A stretch of 64,000 nucleotides of DNA from Streptomyces harbinensis (GTDB lineage: Bacteria; Actinomycetota; Actinomycetes; Streptomycetales; Streptomycetaceae). The stretch covers positions 723,193-787,192 of the forward strand of contig NZ_FPAB01000002.1 of assembly GCF_900116145.1 (NCBI RefSeq). The letters are read 5' to 3'. The notes beneath the pieces were generated by a model. It worked only from the letters and a program-made list of their open reading frames with translations, did not search any database and had not been told where the DNA came from. Shown here piece by piece: positions 17,255-28,646 of this stretch. Each line of letters opens with the position of its first letter. Within the stretch, counting starts at the first letter, position 1. Position numbers and translations under genes: made by a program.

Positions 17255-18160
17255 ATGACCCACGCGACCCTGACCCGATTTCTCTTACTGGCCCTGCTCT
17301 GGGGCAGCAGCTTCATGCTGATCAAGGTCTCGCTGGAAGGGCTCACCCCCGGCCAGCTCGTCCTGACCCGCCTCGTGCTGGGCGCCGCCGTCCTGGCGGT
17401 GATCATCGCGGCCCGCAAGGGGACCCTGCCCCGCTCCGGCCGGGTCTGGACCCATGTGGCGGCGGCGGCGCTCTTCGGCAACGTCATCCCGTTCCTGCTG
17501 ATCTCCTACGGCGAGCAGACCACCGGCGCCGGCCTCGCCGGCGTCCTGATCGGCATCACCCCCCTGCTCACCCTCGCCCTGGTCACCGCCTCCCTGCCCA
17601 CCGAACGCGCCACCCCCCGCAAGGCGGTCGGCCTGGTCGCCGGCTTCCTCGGCGTCGTCCTGGTCATGGGCCCCTGGTCCGACGCGGCCGGCACCCTCGG
17701 CGGCCAACTCGCCTGCCTCGGCGCCGCCATCAGCTACGCCTGCGGATTCGTGTACGTCCGCAAGTTCCTGTCGGACCGGGGCATCGCCCCCTCCACCCTC
17801 GCCGCCTCCCAGCTCATCGCGGCAGCGGCGCTCCAGGCCGTCGCCACCCCGTTCCTCGGCTGGCAGACCCCGGAGCTGTCCGGCAGGGTCGTCCTCGCCG
17901 TCGTCAGCCTCGGCGTCCTCAGCACCGGCCTGGCCTACGTGCTGTACTTCCGGCTCATCGGCGACGTCGGCGCCACCACCGCGTCCGCCGTCAACTACGT
18001 GGTCCCGGTGGTCGCCGTCCTGACCGGCGTCCTGCTGCTGGGCGAACCCGTCACCTGGAACCTGGTGGTGGGCGGCCTGGTCGTCCTGGCCGGCGTCGCC
18101 TACGCGGAGAACCGGCTGCGCGGAGCGCGCCGCGAGCCCGTCCTCGTGAGGGGGTCGTGA
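17255..18160 (+). CDS. EamA/DMT-family exporter
   Basis: A 301-residue membrane protein with ten predicted helices in two EamA repeats (residues about 5-140 and 155-290). The first begins FLLLALLWGSSFMLIKVSLEG with the family's WGSSF signature, and each half ends in a GEPVTWNLVVGGLVVLAG-like segment. E. coli EamA exports O-acetylserine and cysteine, which is notable because serine acetyltransferase and a CysK-type enzyme follow directly. It would export the operon's product or intermediates. Codon 11 is TTA (17285-17287), next to an equally rare TTT at codon 9, so translation should depend on bldA. GAGG precedes the ATG. The stop overlaps the next start. Confidence 0.88.
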   Translation: MTHATLTRFLLLALLWGSSFMLIKVSLEGLTPGQLVLTRLVLGAAVLAVIIAARKGTLPRSGRVWTHVAAAALFGNVIPFLLISYGEQTTGAGLAGVLIGITPLLTLALVTASLPTERATPRKAVGLVAGFLGVVLVMGPWSDAAGTLGGQLACLGAAISYACGFVYVRKFLSDRGIAPSTLAASQLIAAAALQAVATPFLGWQTPELSGRVVLAVVSLGVLSTGLAYVLYFRLIGDVGATTASAVNYVVPVVAVLTGVLLLGEPVTWNLVVGGLVVLAGVAYAENRLRGARREPVLVRGS

Positions 18161-18804
18161 TGGGCGCCCGCCGCCTGTACCGCGCGGCCGTGGCCGACCT
18201 GGACACGATCCGCGAGCGCGACCCGTCGATGCGCTCCCGCACCGAGGCACTGCTGCACCCGGCCGTCCCGGCGATCTGGGGCTACCGCGCCGCCCACCGG
18301 ATGCACCGGCGCGGCCTGCGCCGCACGGCGCGTCTGGTGTCCGCCATCACCCGGGTGCTCTCCGGCGGGATCGAGATCCACCCCGGCGCCCGGATCGGCC
18401 GCCGGTTCTTCATCGACCACGGCACCGGCGTGGTGATCGGGGAGACCGTGGTCATCGGCGACGACGTCACCATCTTCCACCAGGTGACGCTCGGTTCGGT
18501 CGGCTGGTGGCACGACCAGGAGCGGCCCGAGGGCTCGCGCCGCCACCCCGCCGTCGGCGACCGGGTGGTGATCGGCGCCAACGCCACCGTGCTGGGCGCC
18601 GTCACCGTCGGCTCGGACGCGGTGATCGGTGCGCAGGCCCTGGTCATCAAGGACGTCCCCGACGGCGCCCGCGTCCTGGCACCCACCGCGGAACCCCGGC
18701 GCCGCCGCACCGAACGCACCGCGCGCCGCCCCCACCCCGCCACCACCCCGGCCGCCCCCGCCCGCCGGGACCACGGGGCCCCCGCCGCCTTCCCCACCTG
18801 GTGA
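18160..18804 (+). CDS. Serine O-acetyltransferase (CysE/EpsC type)
   Basis: A 214-residue left-handed beta-helix acyltransferase that should make O-acetyl-L-serine from serine and acetyl-CoA. A short helical N-terminal part (RDPSMRSRTEALLHPAV) is followed by hexapeptide repeats containing IEIHPGARIGRRFFIDHGTGVVIGE; the catalytic His is in DHGTG and a second His in FHQVTLG. It is the shorter EpsC-like form. The C-terminal 40 residues are Arg/Pro-rich and probably disordered. ATG 18160 overlaps the exporter stop with GAGGGG upstream (GTG 18157 is the alternative). Because it is coupled to an exporter and a CysK paralogue next to an NRPS, it is probably dedicated to secondary metabolism. Confidence 0.9.
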   Translation: MGARRLYRAAVADLDTIRERDPSMRSRTEALLHPAVPAIWGYRAAHRMHRRGLRRTARLVSAITRVLSGGIEIHPGARIGRRFFIDHGTGVVIGETVVIGDDVTIFHQVTLGSVGWWHDQERPEGSRRHPAVGDRVVIGANATVLGAVTVGSDAVIGAQALVIKDVPDGARVLAPTAEPRRRRTERTARRPHPATTPAAPARRDHGAPAAFPTW

Positions 18805-18842
18805 CCCGACCTTCCAGCGAAAGACCTTCCGAAAGAGGCATT

Positions 18843-19805
18843 GTGCTGACGTCGACCAAGCGGCCGGTGGCCGCCTCCTTGGAACACCTGATCGGCAACA
18901 CCCCGATGGTCCGGCTGGACCTCGGTGCCGCCCACCAGGACACCACCGTCCACGCCAAACTGGAGATGGCCAACCCGCTCTCCAGCGTCAAGGACCGCAC
19001 CGGCCTGTACATGATCGAGGCCGCCGAGGAACGCGGGCTGCTGCGCCCCGGCGAGGGCACCGTGGTGGAAGCCACCTCCGGCAACACCGGCATCTCGCTC
19101 GCCGCGCTGTGCGCCGCCCGCGGCTACCGGTGCGTGATCGTGCTGCCGGACAACGCCACCACCGAACGCGTCCAGTTGCTGCGCGCGTTCGGCGCGGAGA
19201 TCGTGCAGACCCCGCACGAGCAGGGGTACGTGGCCGCGATCGAGAAGGCCGAGCAGATCCACCGCGACCTGCCCGGCTCCTGGTTCGCCTGCCAGCACGA
19301 GAACCCCGACAACGTCCAGGCCCACTACGCCACCACCGGGCCGGAGATCTGGCGCGACACCGACGGCCGGGTCGATGTACTGGTCTGCGGGGTCGGCACC
19401 GGCGGAACCCTCTCCGGCACCGCCCGCTACCTGAAGGAACAGAACCCGGCCGTCCGGGTGGTGGCCGTCGAGCCCGAGCGCTCCCCGGTACTCAGCGAGG
19501 GCTGGGGCGGGCTGCACCGCATCCCCGGCCTCAACGGCGGGTTCGTCGCCCCGACCACCGACCTCGACGTGATCGACGAGGTCCTCACCGTCTCCGACGG
19601 CGACGCCTTCGCCGGCGCCCGGCTGCTCGCCCGCACCGCCGGCCTGCTGGTCGGCGTCTCCTCCGGAGCCGCCGCGCACGCCTGCCGGACGCTGGCCGCA
19701 CGACCCGAGTACGCCGGCACGACGATGGTCACGATCTTCCCCGACACCGGGGAACGCTATCTGTCCTGGCTCCAGGCAGCCGCCGACGAGGAGAGTGCCA
19801 AGTGA
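18843..19805 (+). CDS. CysK-type PLP-dependent beta-substitution enzyme (O-acetylserine sulfhydrylase family)
   Basis: A 320-residue fold-type II PLP enzyme. The Schiff-base lysine is K50 in NPLSSVKDRTG; the alpha-carboxylate loop is TSGNTG (78-83), the phosphate loop GTGGT (185-189), and the pyridine-nitrogen contact Ser is in GVSSGA (about 273). The reaction replaces the acetoxy group of O-acetylserine with a nucleophile: sulfide in primary metabolism, but a heteroaromatic or ureido nucleophile in paralogues such as mimosine, beta-pyrazolylalanine or O-ureidoserine synthases. Adjacency to a serine acetyltransferase and a pyridone-forming NRPS points to a non-sulfide nucleophile. GTG start with AAAGAGG. 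Its stop overlaps the next GTG. Confidence 0.88.
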   Translation: MLTSTKRPVAASLEHLIGNTPMVRLDLGAAHQDTTVHAKLEMANPLSSVKDRTGLYMIEAAEERGLLRPGEGTVVEATSGNTGISLAALCAARGYRCVIVLPDNATTERVQLLRAFGAEIVQTPHEQGYVAAIEKAEQIHRDLPGSWFACQHENPDNVQAHYATTGPEIWRDTDGRVDVLVCGVGTGGTLSGTARYLKEQNPAVRVVAVEPERSPVLSEGWGGLHRIPGLNGGFVAPTTDLDVIDEVLTVSDGDAFAGARLLARTAGLLVGVSSGAAAHACRTLAARPEYAGTTMVTIFPDTGERYLSWLQAAADEESAK

Positions 19806-21043
19806 ACCGGACCACCATCACCGACTCGCCGGTCGTCGAGCGGCTGCTGGACGACCGCACCCACTACATCGAGTTCAACAGCGACCCCGGCCTCACCGGC
19901 CCGGCCTTCCCCACCGACCGGCTGCTGCCCTCCGCCAAACACCTCAGCAACCACGCCAAACACGCGGTCGTCGCCCTGGCCGGCCTCGGCGCACCGGCGG
20001 AGACGATCGAGGCGTACTACCGCGACTACACGACGCTCACCCCCTACGGCTACCCGCTGGAACCGGCCAGGGCCTCCCGCGGGACCATCACCGAGGAGAA
20101 CTGGCAGCGCTGGATCGGGGCCCGCAGCCACTACGCCGACTACTGCGCGTTCTTCGACCGGCGGGAGCGCGAACTCGGCCTCGACACACTGCTGCGCACC
20201 TACCTTCCGGCCCTGCTGCCCGGCTGGGTCGGCGCCTTCACCCACGCCACCATCCACCTGGGCTGGGCCCTGGACGCGGGCAACCGGTGGATGACCATCG
20301 AGGGCCTGGCCTACCTCGCCTTCTCCGCCGTCTCCTGCCACCCGGAACGCGCCACCCCGGCCGCTGACCTCCGCGACCAACACCCGGTGGACTCCCTGCT
20401 GCGCATCGCGGGGGAGTGGGAGCGCGACCGCGACGGACTGCGCACGTGGGCCGAAACCCTGATCGCCGACACCTCACCCGCGGCGAGCGCCGGCATCCAC
20501 CCCGAACTCGCCGGACTCCAGTACCGGATCGCCCGCGTCCTCGGCGAGGGACACCCCCTGATCGACCGGACCCCGCCCTGGACCGAGGAGGACCCCGGCG
20601 CCGCCTGGGACCGGCTGTACTACGCCGTCACCCTGCTCTACCTGGCGATGCCGGGCGACTTCATCGCCCTCCACCTGATCACCTCGCTCCACGCGATGGA
20701 ACAGATCGCCGGCCGGCTCCCCGCCGACCGGCAGCGGGAGGCCGTCCGCTCCTACTGGCGGGGCATCCTGTGCGTCCTGTTCTCCCGCGCCGAGTTCCCG
20801 GCCCGCACGGAGCTCGCCGCACTGCACGCCCGCTACGCCGGCTCCTTCGACGACGGAACCGACCCGGCCCACGCCGCGGAGTGGGAGCGGACCATCGCCC
20901 GCGCGATCGGCCAGATCGAGGAACACAACCCGAAACTGGTGTACGTCCTGCGGCGGGTCTGGCACCGCACCGGCCACCACACGATCTACCGCGCCGCCGC
21001 CGGGCACTTCACCCCGACCCCCGAGGCCCTGAAGTCGGCATGA
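19802..21043 (+). CDS. Questin-oxidase-family (DUF4243) protein
   Basis: A 413-residue, mostly helical protein. The segments HLSNHAKHAVVALAGLGAPAETIEAYYRDY near the N-terminus, GWVGAFTHATIHLGWAL centrally and FIALHLITSLHAM in the C-terminal half match questin-oxidase-like proteins, which in fungi (AflY/GedK type) carry out Baeyer-Villiger-like oxygenation and ring cleavage without an obvious flavin site. Several conserved histidines could bind metal or a substrate. Bacterial members are poorly characterised. It is translationally coupled (GTGA) to the CysK-type gene and ends the operon ahead of a hairpin. A role in oxidising the pyridinedione or its alanyl adduct is inference. Confidence 0.75.
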   Translation: MNRTTITDSPVVERLLDDRTHYIEFNSDPGLTGPAFPTDRLLPSAKHLSNHAKHAVVALAGLGAPAETIEAYYRDYTTLTPYGYPLEPARASRGTITEENWQRWIGARSHYADYCAFFDRRERELGLDTLLRTYLPALLPGWVGAFTHATIHLGWALDAGNRWMTIEGLAYLAFSAVSCHPERATPAADLRDQHPVDSLLRIAGEWERDRDGLRTWAETLIADTSPAASAGIHPELAGLQYRIARVLGEGHPLIDRTPPWTEEDPGAAWDRLYYAVTLLYLAMPGDFIALHLITSLHAMEQIAGRLPADRQREAVRSYWRGILCVLFSRAEFPARTELAALHARYAGSFDDGTDPAHAAEWERTIARAIGQIEEHNPKLVYVLRRVWHRTGHHTIYRAAAGHFTPTPEALKSA

Positions 21044-21092
21044 GCTGAGCCACCGCCCCCGCGCCAGGCCGCGGACGGACGGACGGAAGGAA

Positions 21093-21131
21093 GGCCGCCG
21101 GGCCCGGAGCACAGCCTCCGGCCCGGCGGCC
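21093..21131. terminator. Hairpin between convergent genes
   Basis: GGCCGCCGGG pairs with CCCGGCGGCC, extended by CCGGAG/CTCCGG with one bulged base. It lies between the questin-oxidase gene and the convergent AraC gene and can serve both strands. Confidence 0.65.
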
Positions 21132-21158
21132 TCGCCCGTGCCCCGTGTCCGCCGGGCC

Positions 21159-21956
21159 TCAGCGCGTCGGGGGCCCGGCGGCCCGGTGCGCCGCGCGGAG
21201 CACCCGGGGAGATGCCCCCAGGTCCCGGCGGCACGCCTTGTTGAAGGCCTGGAGGTCGGGGATGCCGACCTGGGCCGCGATCGCGGAGATGGACAGAGTG
21301 GACTCGCGCAGCAGATGCCGGGCCCGGGCCAGCCGGCGCTGCCGGATGTAGGCGACGACGGTGCTGCCGGTGGCGGCGCGGAAGACCCGGGTGAGGTGGG
21401 TGTGCGAGAGCCCGGCGGCCTTCGCGATCTCCGGGACGGTCAGCGGGGAGGCCAGCCGGGCCTCGATGTGGGCGATGGCCGTGTTCACGGCCGGGTGCGT
21501 GGCGTCCTGGCGGCCCCGGGCGGCCGGGGCGAGATGGGCGACGCGCCACAGCGCGGTCCAGATCTCGGCGGCGGCCCGGGCGGGGGTGCTCGGCCACGCG
21601 GCGACGGCCTGGTGCATCAGGGTGGACAGCGTGGGCAGTTCCGGTCCGGCGTCCTGCACGACGGGGACGGTACGGGGTTCGCCGGTGGCGGGGAGCCGCA
21701 GATGGGCGTACAGATGCTCCGAGCGGCCCCGGTAGTCGTACCGGCAGACCGCGCCGGGCGGGACGATGCTGACCCGGCCCGGCCGGATGGCGTGCGCGGT
21801 GCCCGCGACGGTGAGGCCGGCCTCGTAGCGGTACAGATGGAGCTGCCACAGATCGGGGAGGCGGAAGACATCCGTGTGCCCGGCGGGGCCGTGGACGGCG
21901 AACCCGACACTGGTGACGACGGGGGGTTCACCGAGGGGTACGGCGGTCTCTCGCAC
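21159..21956 (-). CDS. AraC-family regulator
   Basis: A 265-residue regulator with an N-terminal cupin-like sensor (LHLYRYEAGLTVAG, VSIVPPGAVCRYDY) and a C-terminal double helix-turn-helix (TVPEIAKAAGLSHTHLTRVFR and ISAIAAQVGIPDLQAFNKACRR, ending in LGASPRVLR). It is divergent, across 71 bases, from a phytanoyl-CoA-dioxygenase / ThuA / Gfo-Idh operon, which it most likely controls in response to a sugar or sugar-like ligand. It converges on the biosynthetic operon and is separated from it by a hairpin, so control of that operon is less likely. Confidence 0.87.
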   Translation of the reverse strand: MRETAVPLGEPPVVTSVGFAVHGPAGHTDVFRLPDLWQLHLYRYEAGLTVAGTAHAIRPGRVSIVPPGAVCRYDYRGRSEHLYAHLRLPATGEPRTVPVVQDAGPELPTLSTLMHQAVAAWPSTPARAAAEIWTALWRVAHLAPAARGRQDATHPAVNTAIAHIEARLASPLTVPEIAKAAGLSHTHLTRVFRAATGSTVVAYIRQRRLARARHLLRESTLSISAIAAQVGIPDLQAFNKACRRDLGASPRVLRAAHRAAGPPTR

Positions 21957-22027
21957 AGCGGGAATGTACCAGTAGAGGGTGGACAGGGCCCACGCGCCGG
22001 GGAGCGAGCGCCTCTACCGTGAGGGCC

Positions 22028-22852
22028 ATGACGGAGAAGACCAGAACCGAACATCTTCTCAATTCCGTGCAGATGGCACATTTCGTCTCCCATGGAGCGA
22101 TCCGGCTGGACGCCGTGGTGCCCGAGGAACTGAACGACGAGGCCATGCGGGTTCTTCCGGCCGGAGTCCCGCCCGTGCCCTACGGCACACCCGTGGTGGG
22201 CGCGTACCCGGAGGGCTCCTTCGTCCGGCGGCTCCTCGCCGTGCCCCGGATCGCGGGCGCGGTACGCAGCCTGGTGGGGCCGGGACCGAATATCGACCAC
22301 CACGCGGTGCACGTGCGCGGCCCCCGCGAGGGCGAGGCGCAGCCGCTGCACGCGGACGCGATCATCGACGTGCGGCCCGACGCGTTCGATGTCCAGCTGA
22401 TGTACTACCCGCACGCGGTGACGCTGGAGATGGGCGGCACCCTCAGCGTGCCCGGCAGCCATCTGCGGCGGACCAACGAGAGCGACACCGGCCGCTACCA
22501 GAACCTGCGCGGCCAGGACCGGCTGGTCTGCCCGGCCGGCACCGTGGTCTTCCTGCACCACGGGCTGTGGCACGGCGGCCGGCGCAACGACAGCGACACC
22601 CCGCGCTACATGTTCAAGATCCGCTTCAACCCGACCGTCCGGCAGCGGCTGCTGTGGGACACCTCCGACCTGACGGACCCCCGGGTGGCGGCGGCTCTGG
22701 ACACCGATTTCCCCTGGTACGAGCAGGCGACCGGCCGGCTGGAGCGGTACCAGCGCGTTCTGATGTGGCGTGCCCTGACCGGCGACGACACCTTCGACCT
22801 CGACCACTGGGTCACCCGCGTCTCCAACCGGCCGCAGGAGGCCACCACATGA
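22028..22852 (+). CDS. Phytanoyl-CoA dioxygenase (PhyH)-family Fe(II)/2-oxoglutarate oxygenase
   Basis: A 274-residue jelly-roll oxygenase. The metal-binding facial triad is visible as H108-x-D110 in PLHAD and a distal His in HHGLWHGG (about 182), followed by an Arg suited to the 2-oxoglutarate carboxylate. The family hydroxylates diverse small molecules; in sugar-type operons with ThuA and Gfo/Idh proteins it may act on a sugar or cyclitol derivative. The ATG at 22028 has GAGG upstream; a GTG at 22019 is in frame. The stop overlaps the next start (ATGA). Confidence 0.85.
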   Translation: MTEKTRTEHLLNSVQMAHFVSHGAIRLDAVVPEELNDEAMRVLPAGVPPVPYGTPVVGAYPEGSFVRRLLAVPRIAGAVRSLVGPGPNIDHHAVHVRGPREGEAQPLHADAIIDVRPDAFDVQLMYYPHAVTLEMGGTLSVPGSHLRRTNESDTGRYQNLRGQDRLVCPAGTVVFLHHGLWHGGRRNDSDTPRYMFKIRFNPTVRQRLLWDTSDLTDPRVAAALDTDFPWYEQATGRLERYQRVLMWRALTGDDTFDLDHWVTRVSNRPQEATT

Positions 22853-23184
22853 CGCCGAGCACGCCCGCCCCCGCCCCCGCCCCTGCCACGCCGTCCGCCG
22901 GCGCCGTCCGCCAGCGCGTCCTGGTGCTGTACCTGTCCACCTCGGCGCTGGACTCCCATGTCCTGGGCTGGTCGCTGTACGACGGGACCGGCCGCACCGC
23001 ACCGACCACCGGCGACAGCGAGGAACCGCCCTACGCCACCGGGGTGGCCGCACTGCGCGACGGCTGGCGCCTGATCCAGGCGTCCCAGCTCGTCCCGCCG
23101 TACCCCGGCCACGAGTACGACGTGTCGTTCCTGAAGCACGAGTTCTTCTTCGAACAGCTCGTGCCCACCGCCGGGGCCCACTGA
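22849..23184 (+). CDS. Small protein of unknown function in the PhyH-ThuA operon
   Basis: A 111-residue protein that I do not recognise. The first 20 residues are Pro/Ala-rich and probably disordered. The rest looks like one compact alpha/beta domain with QRVLVLYLSTSALDSHVLGWSLYDGTG, then GVAALRDGWRLIQASQLVPPYPGHEYDVSFLKHEFFFEQ. No signal peptide, metal motif or DNA-binding motif is visible. It overlaps the PhyH stop by four bases and lies 18 bases before ThuA, so it is translationally coupled and probably serves the same pathway, perhaps as an accessory subunit. Confidence 0.7.
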   Translation: MTPSTPAPAPAPATPSAGAVRQRVLVLYLSTSALDSHVLGWSLYDGTGRTAPTTGDSEEPPYATGVAALRDGWRLIQASQLVPPYPGHEYDVSFLKHEFFFEQLVPTAGAH

Positions 23185-23202
23185 CTGGAGGAATCACACC
23201 GT

Positions 23203-23919
23203 ATGCGCACCACGCACCCCACCGCCCTCGTCGTGCGGGGAGGCTGGGAAGGCCACCGGCCCATCGAGACCACGGACGTGTTCATACCCTTCCTGAAGAG
23301 CAACGGCTACACCGTCCGCGTCTCGGAGTCGACGGACGTCTACGCCGACCCGGACCTCATGGCGGACACCGACCTGATCGTCCAGTGCGTCACGATGTCC
23401 GAGGCCACCGCCGAGCAGGTGAGCGGACTCGCCTCGGCCGTCGCCGCCGGCACGGGCTTCACCGGCTGGCACGGCGGCGCCGCCGACTCCTTCCGCGCCA
23501 GCGCGGACTATCTCCACCTGGTGGGCGGCCAGTTCGCGGCCCACCCGGCCAAGGAACCCGCACTGCGCCGCGGTACCGCGGCGGACAGTTTCCTGCCGCA
23601 CACCGTGCACATCACCCCGCTCGGCCGGGAACACCCGGTGACCGCGGGCATCGAGGACTTCACGCTCGACACCGAACAGTACTGGGTGCTGCACGACGAC
23701 CTGATCGACGTGCTCGCCACCACCACCCACCCCGTCCGGCCGTGGCACCCGTGGCAGCGCCCGGTCACCTCCCCCGCGGTGTGGGCCCGCCACTGGGGAG
23801 CGGGACGGATCCTGATCACCACCCCCGGGCACGACGTGAGCGTCCTGCAGAACCCGAACGTCACGACCATCGTCCGGAGGGGGATGCTGTGGGCGAGCCG
23901 CACCGCATCGGCATCGTAG
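23203..23919 (+). CDS. ThuA-like domain protein
   Basis: A 238-residue protein with the class-I-glutamine-amidotransferase-like fold of ThuA: ALVVRGGWEGHRPIETTDVF at the start, DLIVQCVTM as the central strand, TGFTGWHGGAADSF with the family's G-x-H-G-G loop, and VTAGIEDFTLDTEQYWVL. ThuA proteins occur in trehalose, sucrose-isomer and other sugar catabolism operons, often beside Gfo/Idh/MocA dehydrogenases as here; their exact reaction involves keto-sugar handling. GGAGG lies about a dozen bases upstream of the ATG. The 3' end overlaps the next gene by 31 bases. Confidence 0.85.
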   Translation: MRTTHPTALVVRGGWEGHRPIETTDVFIPFLKSNGYTVRVSESTDVYADPDLMADTDLIVQCVTMSEATAEQVSGLASAVAAGTGFTGWHGGAADSFRASADYLHLVGGQFAAHPAKEPALRRGTAADSFLPHTVHITPLGREHPVTAGIEDFTLDTEQYWVLHDDLIDVLATTTHPVRPWHPWQRPVTSPAVWARHWGAGRILITTPGHDVSVLQNPNVTTIVRRGMLWASRTASAS

Positions 23920-25004
23920 GTCTCGGGGTGATCTCCCGCGTCTACCGGGACACCCTCGCCGCTCACCCCGGTGTCCGGGTGACGGCCGTCGCCGACCTGG
24001 ACGCCGCCCGGTCGGCGGCTGTCGCCGCGGAACTGCCGGGCGCGCGGGCCGTGGGCGTCGGCGAACTGCTCGCCGCCCCCGACGTGGACACGGTGCTCAA
24101 CCTCACCGTCCCGGCGGCCCACGCCGACATCGCCCTCGGCGCCATCGCGCACGGCAAGGACGTGTACGGCGAGAAACCCCTGGCCGCCACGTTCCCCGCC
24201 GCCCTGGGCGTCATGGAGGCGGCCACGGCCGCGGGCACCACGGTGGGCTGTGCCCCGGACACGGTGCTGGGCACCGGGCTGCAGACCGCGCGGTGGGCCA
24301 TCGACACGGGCGGCATCGGACGGCCCCAGTTCGCCACCGCCGTGATGATCACCCCCGGCCACGAACGCTGGCACCCGCATCCCGACTTCTACTACACCGC
24401 CGGGGGCGGCCCGCTCCTCGACATGGGCCCCTACTACATCACCGCCCTGGTGCACCTGCTGGGTCCCGTCACGGCGGTGATCGGTGCCGCCGGCCGGCTG
24501 CGGGACGAACGGGTCATCGGCTCGGGCCCCCGCGCCGGCCGGACCATCCCGGTCGAGGTGGACACCCACGTCTCCGGGGTGCTGGAACACGCCGGCGGAG
24601 CACTGACCACGCTCACGACGAGCTTCGACGGTCTGGCCACCGCGGCCACCCCCATCGAGGTCCATGGCGAAACGGGGTCACTGGCGGTCCCGGACCCGAA
24701 CCGGTTCGACGGCCCCGTGCGGATCTTCACCGACGGCGCGCGGGAGTGGCGCACCCTGCCCGCCGCCGCCGGGTACGCCGACGGCGAGCGGGGCGTCGGC
24801 CTGCTGGACTTCGCCACCACGGGTCCCGGCGAGGAACCGCGCGCCGGCGGCCACCTGGCGCTCCATGTGTCGGAGGTGATGAGCGCCCTGCTCACCTCCG
24901 CGGCCGAAGGCCGGCGGATCCAACTGACCACGACCACCCGGCGCCCCGCTCCCGTCCCGCTCACCGCCGCCGACCGGTGGCGCGGCCGGCCGGGAACCTC
25001 CTGA
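23889..25004 (+). CDS. Gfo/Idh/MocA-family oxidoreductase (ThuB-like context)
   Basis: A 371-residue NAD(P)-dependent dehydrogenase: Rossmann motif GIVGLGVISRVYRD, the E-K-P motif in VYGEKPLAATF, and the sheet domain with GGGPLLDMGPYYITALVHL, in which a Tyr replaces the usual His of the D-x-G-x-H motif; this could alter proton transfer or substrate. It partners ThuA as in ThuAB-type pathways that oxidise sugars to 3-keto derivatives. The GTG start lies inside the ThuA 3' end with GGAGGGG six bases upstream. It is the last gene before a perfect hairpin terminator. Confidence 0.88.
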   Translation: MGEPHRIGIVGLGVISRVYRDTLAAHPGVRVTAVADLDAARSAAVAAELPGARAVGVGELLAAPDVDTVLNLTVPAAHADIALGAIAHGKDVYGEKPLAATFPAALGVMEAATAAGTTVGCAPDTVLGTGLQTARWAIDTGGIGRPQFATAVMITPGHERWHPHPDFYYTAGGGPLLDMGPYYITALVHLLGPVTAVIGAAGRLRDERVIGSGPRAGRTIPVEVDTHVSGVLEHAGGALTTLTTSFDGLATAATPIEVHGETGSLAVPDPNRFDGPVRIFTDGAREWRTLPAAAGYADGERGVGLLDFATTGPGEEPRAGGHLALHVSEVMSALLTSAAEGRRIQLTTTTRRPAPVPLTAADRWRGRPGTS

Positions 25005-25041
25005 GCCCCGGACACCGCGCAGCGGCCCCGGCCCCCGGGAG

Positions 25042-25080
25042 CCGTACGCTCCGCCCGGCAGCACCGGGCGGAGCGTACGG
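25042..25080. terminator. Perfect 17-bp hairpin, bidirectional terminator
   Basis: CCGTACGCTCCGCCCGG (25042-25058) pairs without mismatch with 25064-25080 around a five-base loop. It separates the rightward sugar operon from the leftward xylanase gene. Confidence 0.8.
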
Positions 25081-25121
25081 GCCAGGGCCCGGCCGCCGAA
25101 TTCAGCAGGTGGAGTTGGTCG

Positions 25122-25158
25122 CCGGTTCACCAGCACCTACGAGGCGTTCGTGTCGATC
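25122..25158 (-). pseudogene. Remnant copy of the linker-ricin boundary of the xylanase
   Basis: These 37 bases match 25594-25630 inside the xylanase with only two mismatches. On the minus strand the gene copy reads [12 protein letters not shown] while this copy reads IDTNAS-stop-VLVNR, so it is not translated as such. It lies about 35 bases beyond the xylanase stop. It looks like debris of a duplicated or recombined lectin-domain gene end. Confidence 0.6.
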
Positions 25159-25194
25159 GTGGAGACCGCGCCCCGCGCCGGTACCGGTCGGGCG

Positions 25195-28046
<2,852 letters not shown>

Positions 28047-28646
28047 CGGTGCAACTCCTCGGATCAAGAGGTGAGCTGATGGAACCGGCCCCCGGTCCGG
28101 GAGGGGCGGACATGCGCGGGCCGTGCGGTGCGGCGCGCGGCGCGTCCGGCTTACGGGCCGGGGTCGTCCTCCCCGTCCGTGGGCCCGGATCGGCGGTGCC
28201 GGAGCCGGCCCGCGAGCCGCGCCGACGCGGGCGCGGCCGTGCGGAACCGGTGGTGCGCGTGGTGCGGGCTCCGTCGCGATGACGTGCGGATTCCACGGGT
28301 CGCGTGACGAGGTGACATCGTTCCGGAGGGTCCGGTCCTCGGGGGCGGAAATCTCTCCGGCCCGGGGGGCGTGCTGGGGTGAGCGGTGCGGCCGTGGCCC
28401 GTCGGGGGCGGAAGTCCTCCCCGGGGAAGCCATGTTCGATATGCCGGACGCCGACCGGCCTATCAGACAGCTTGGATGATGGGGCATGGCCCCAGCCGCG
28501 TCAATGGCCCGGACCGGATTCGTCGCCGGCCCATGGCGCCCGGCTCCACGGGCAGCCGGAACCCGGTGTGACCGGCCCGCCGTCCGGGCCTTCCCGAGCC
28601 CGTTCCGACTCCCGGTGCGTCCGCAGGTTCCGGTCGCCCCACAGGC

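Noticed and set aside
18160..19805. Treating the SAT and CysK genes as the housekeeping cysteine pathway
   Set aside because: Possible, but they are coupled to a bldA-type exporter gene and a biosynthetic operon, so a dedicated role is more likely; kept as the alternative in the finding.
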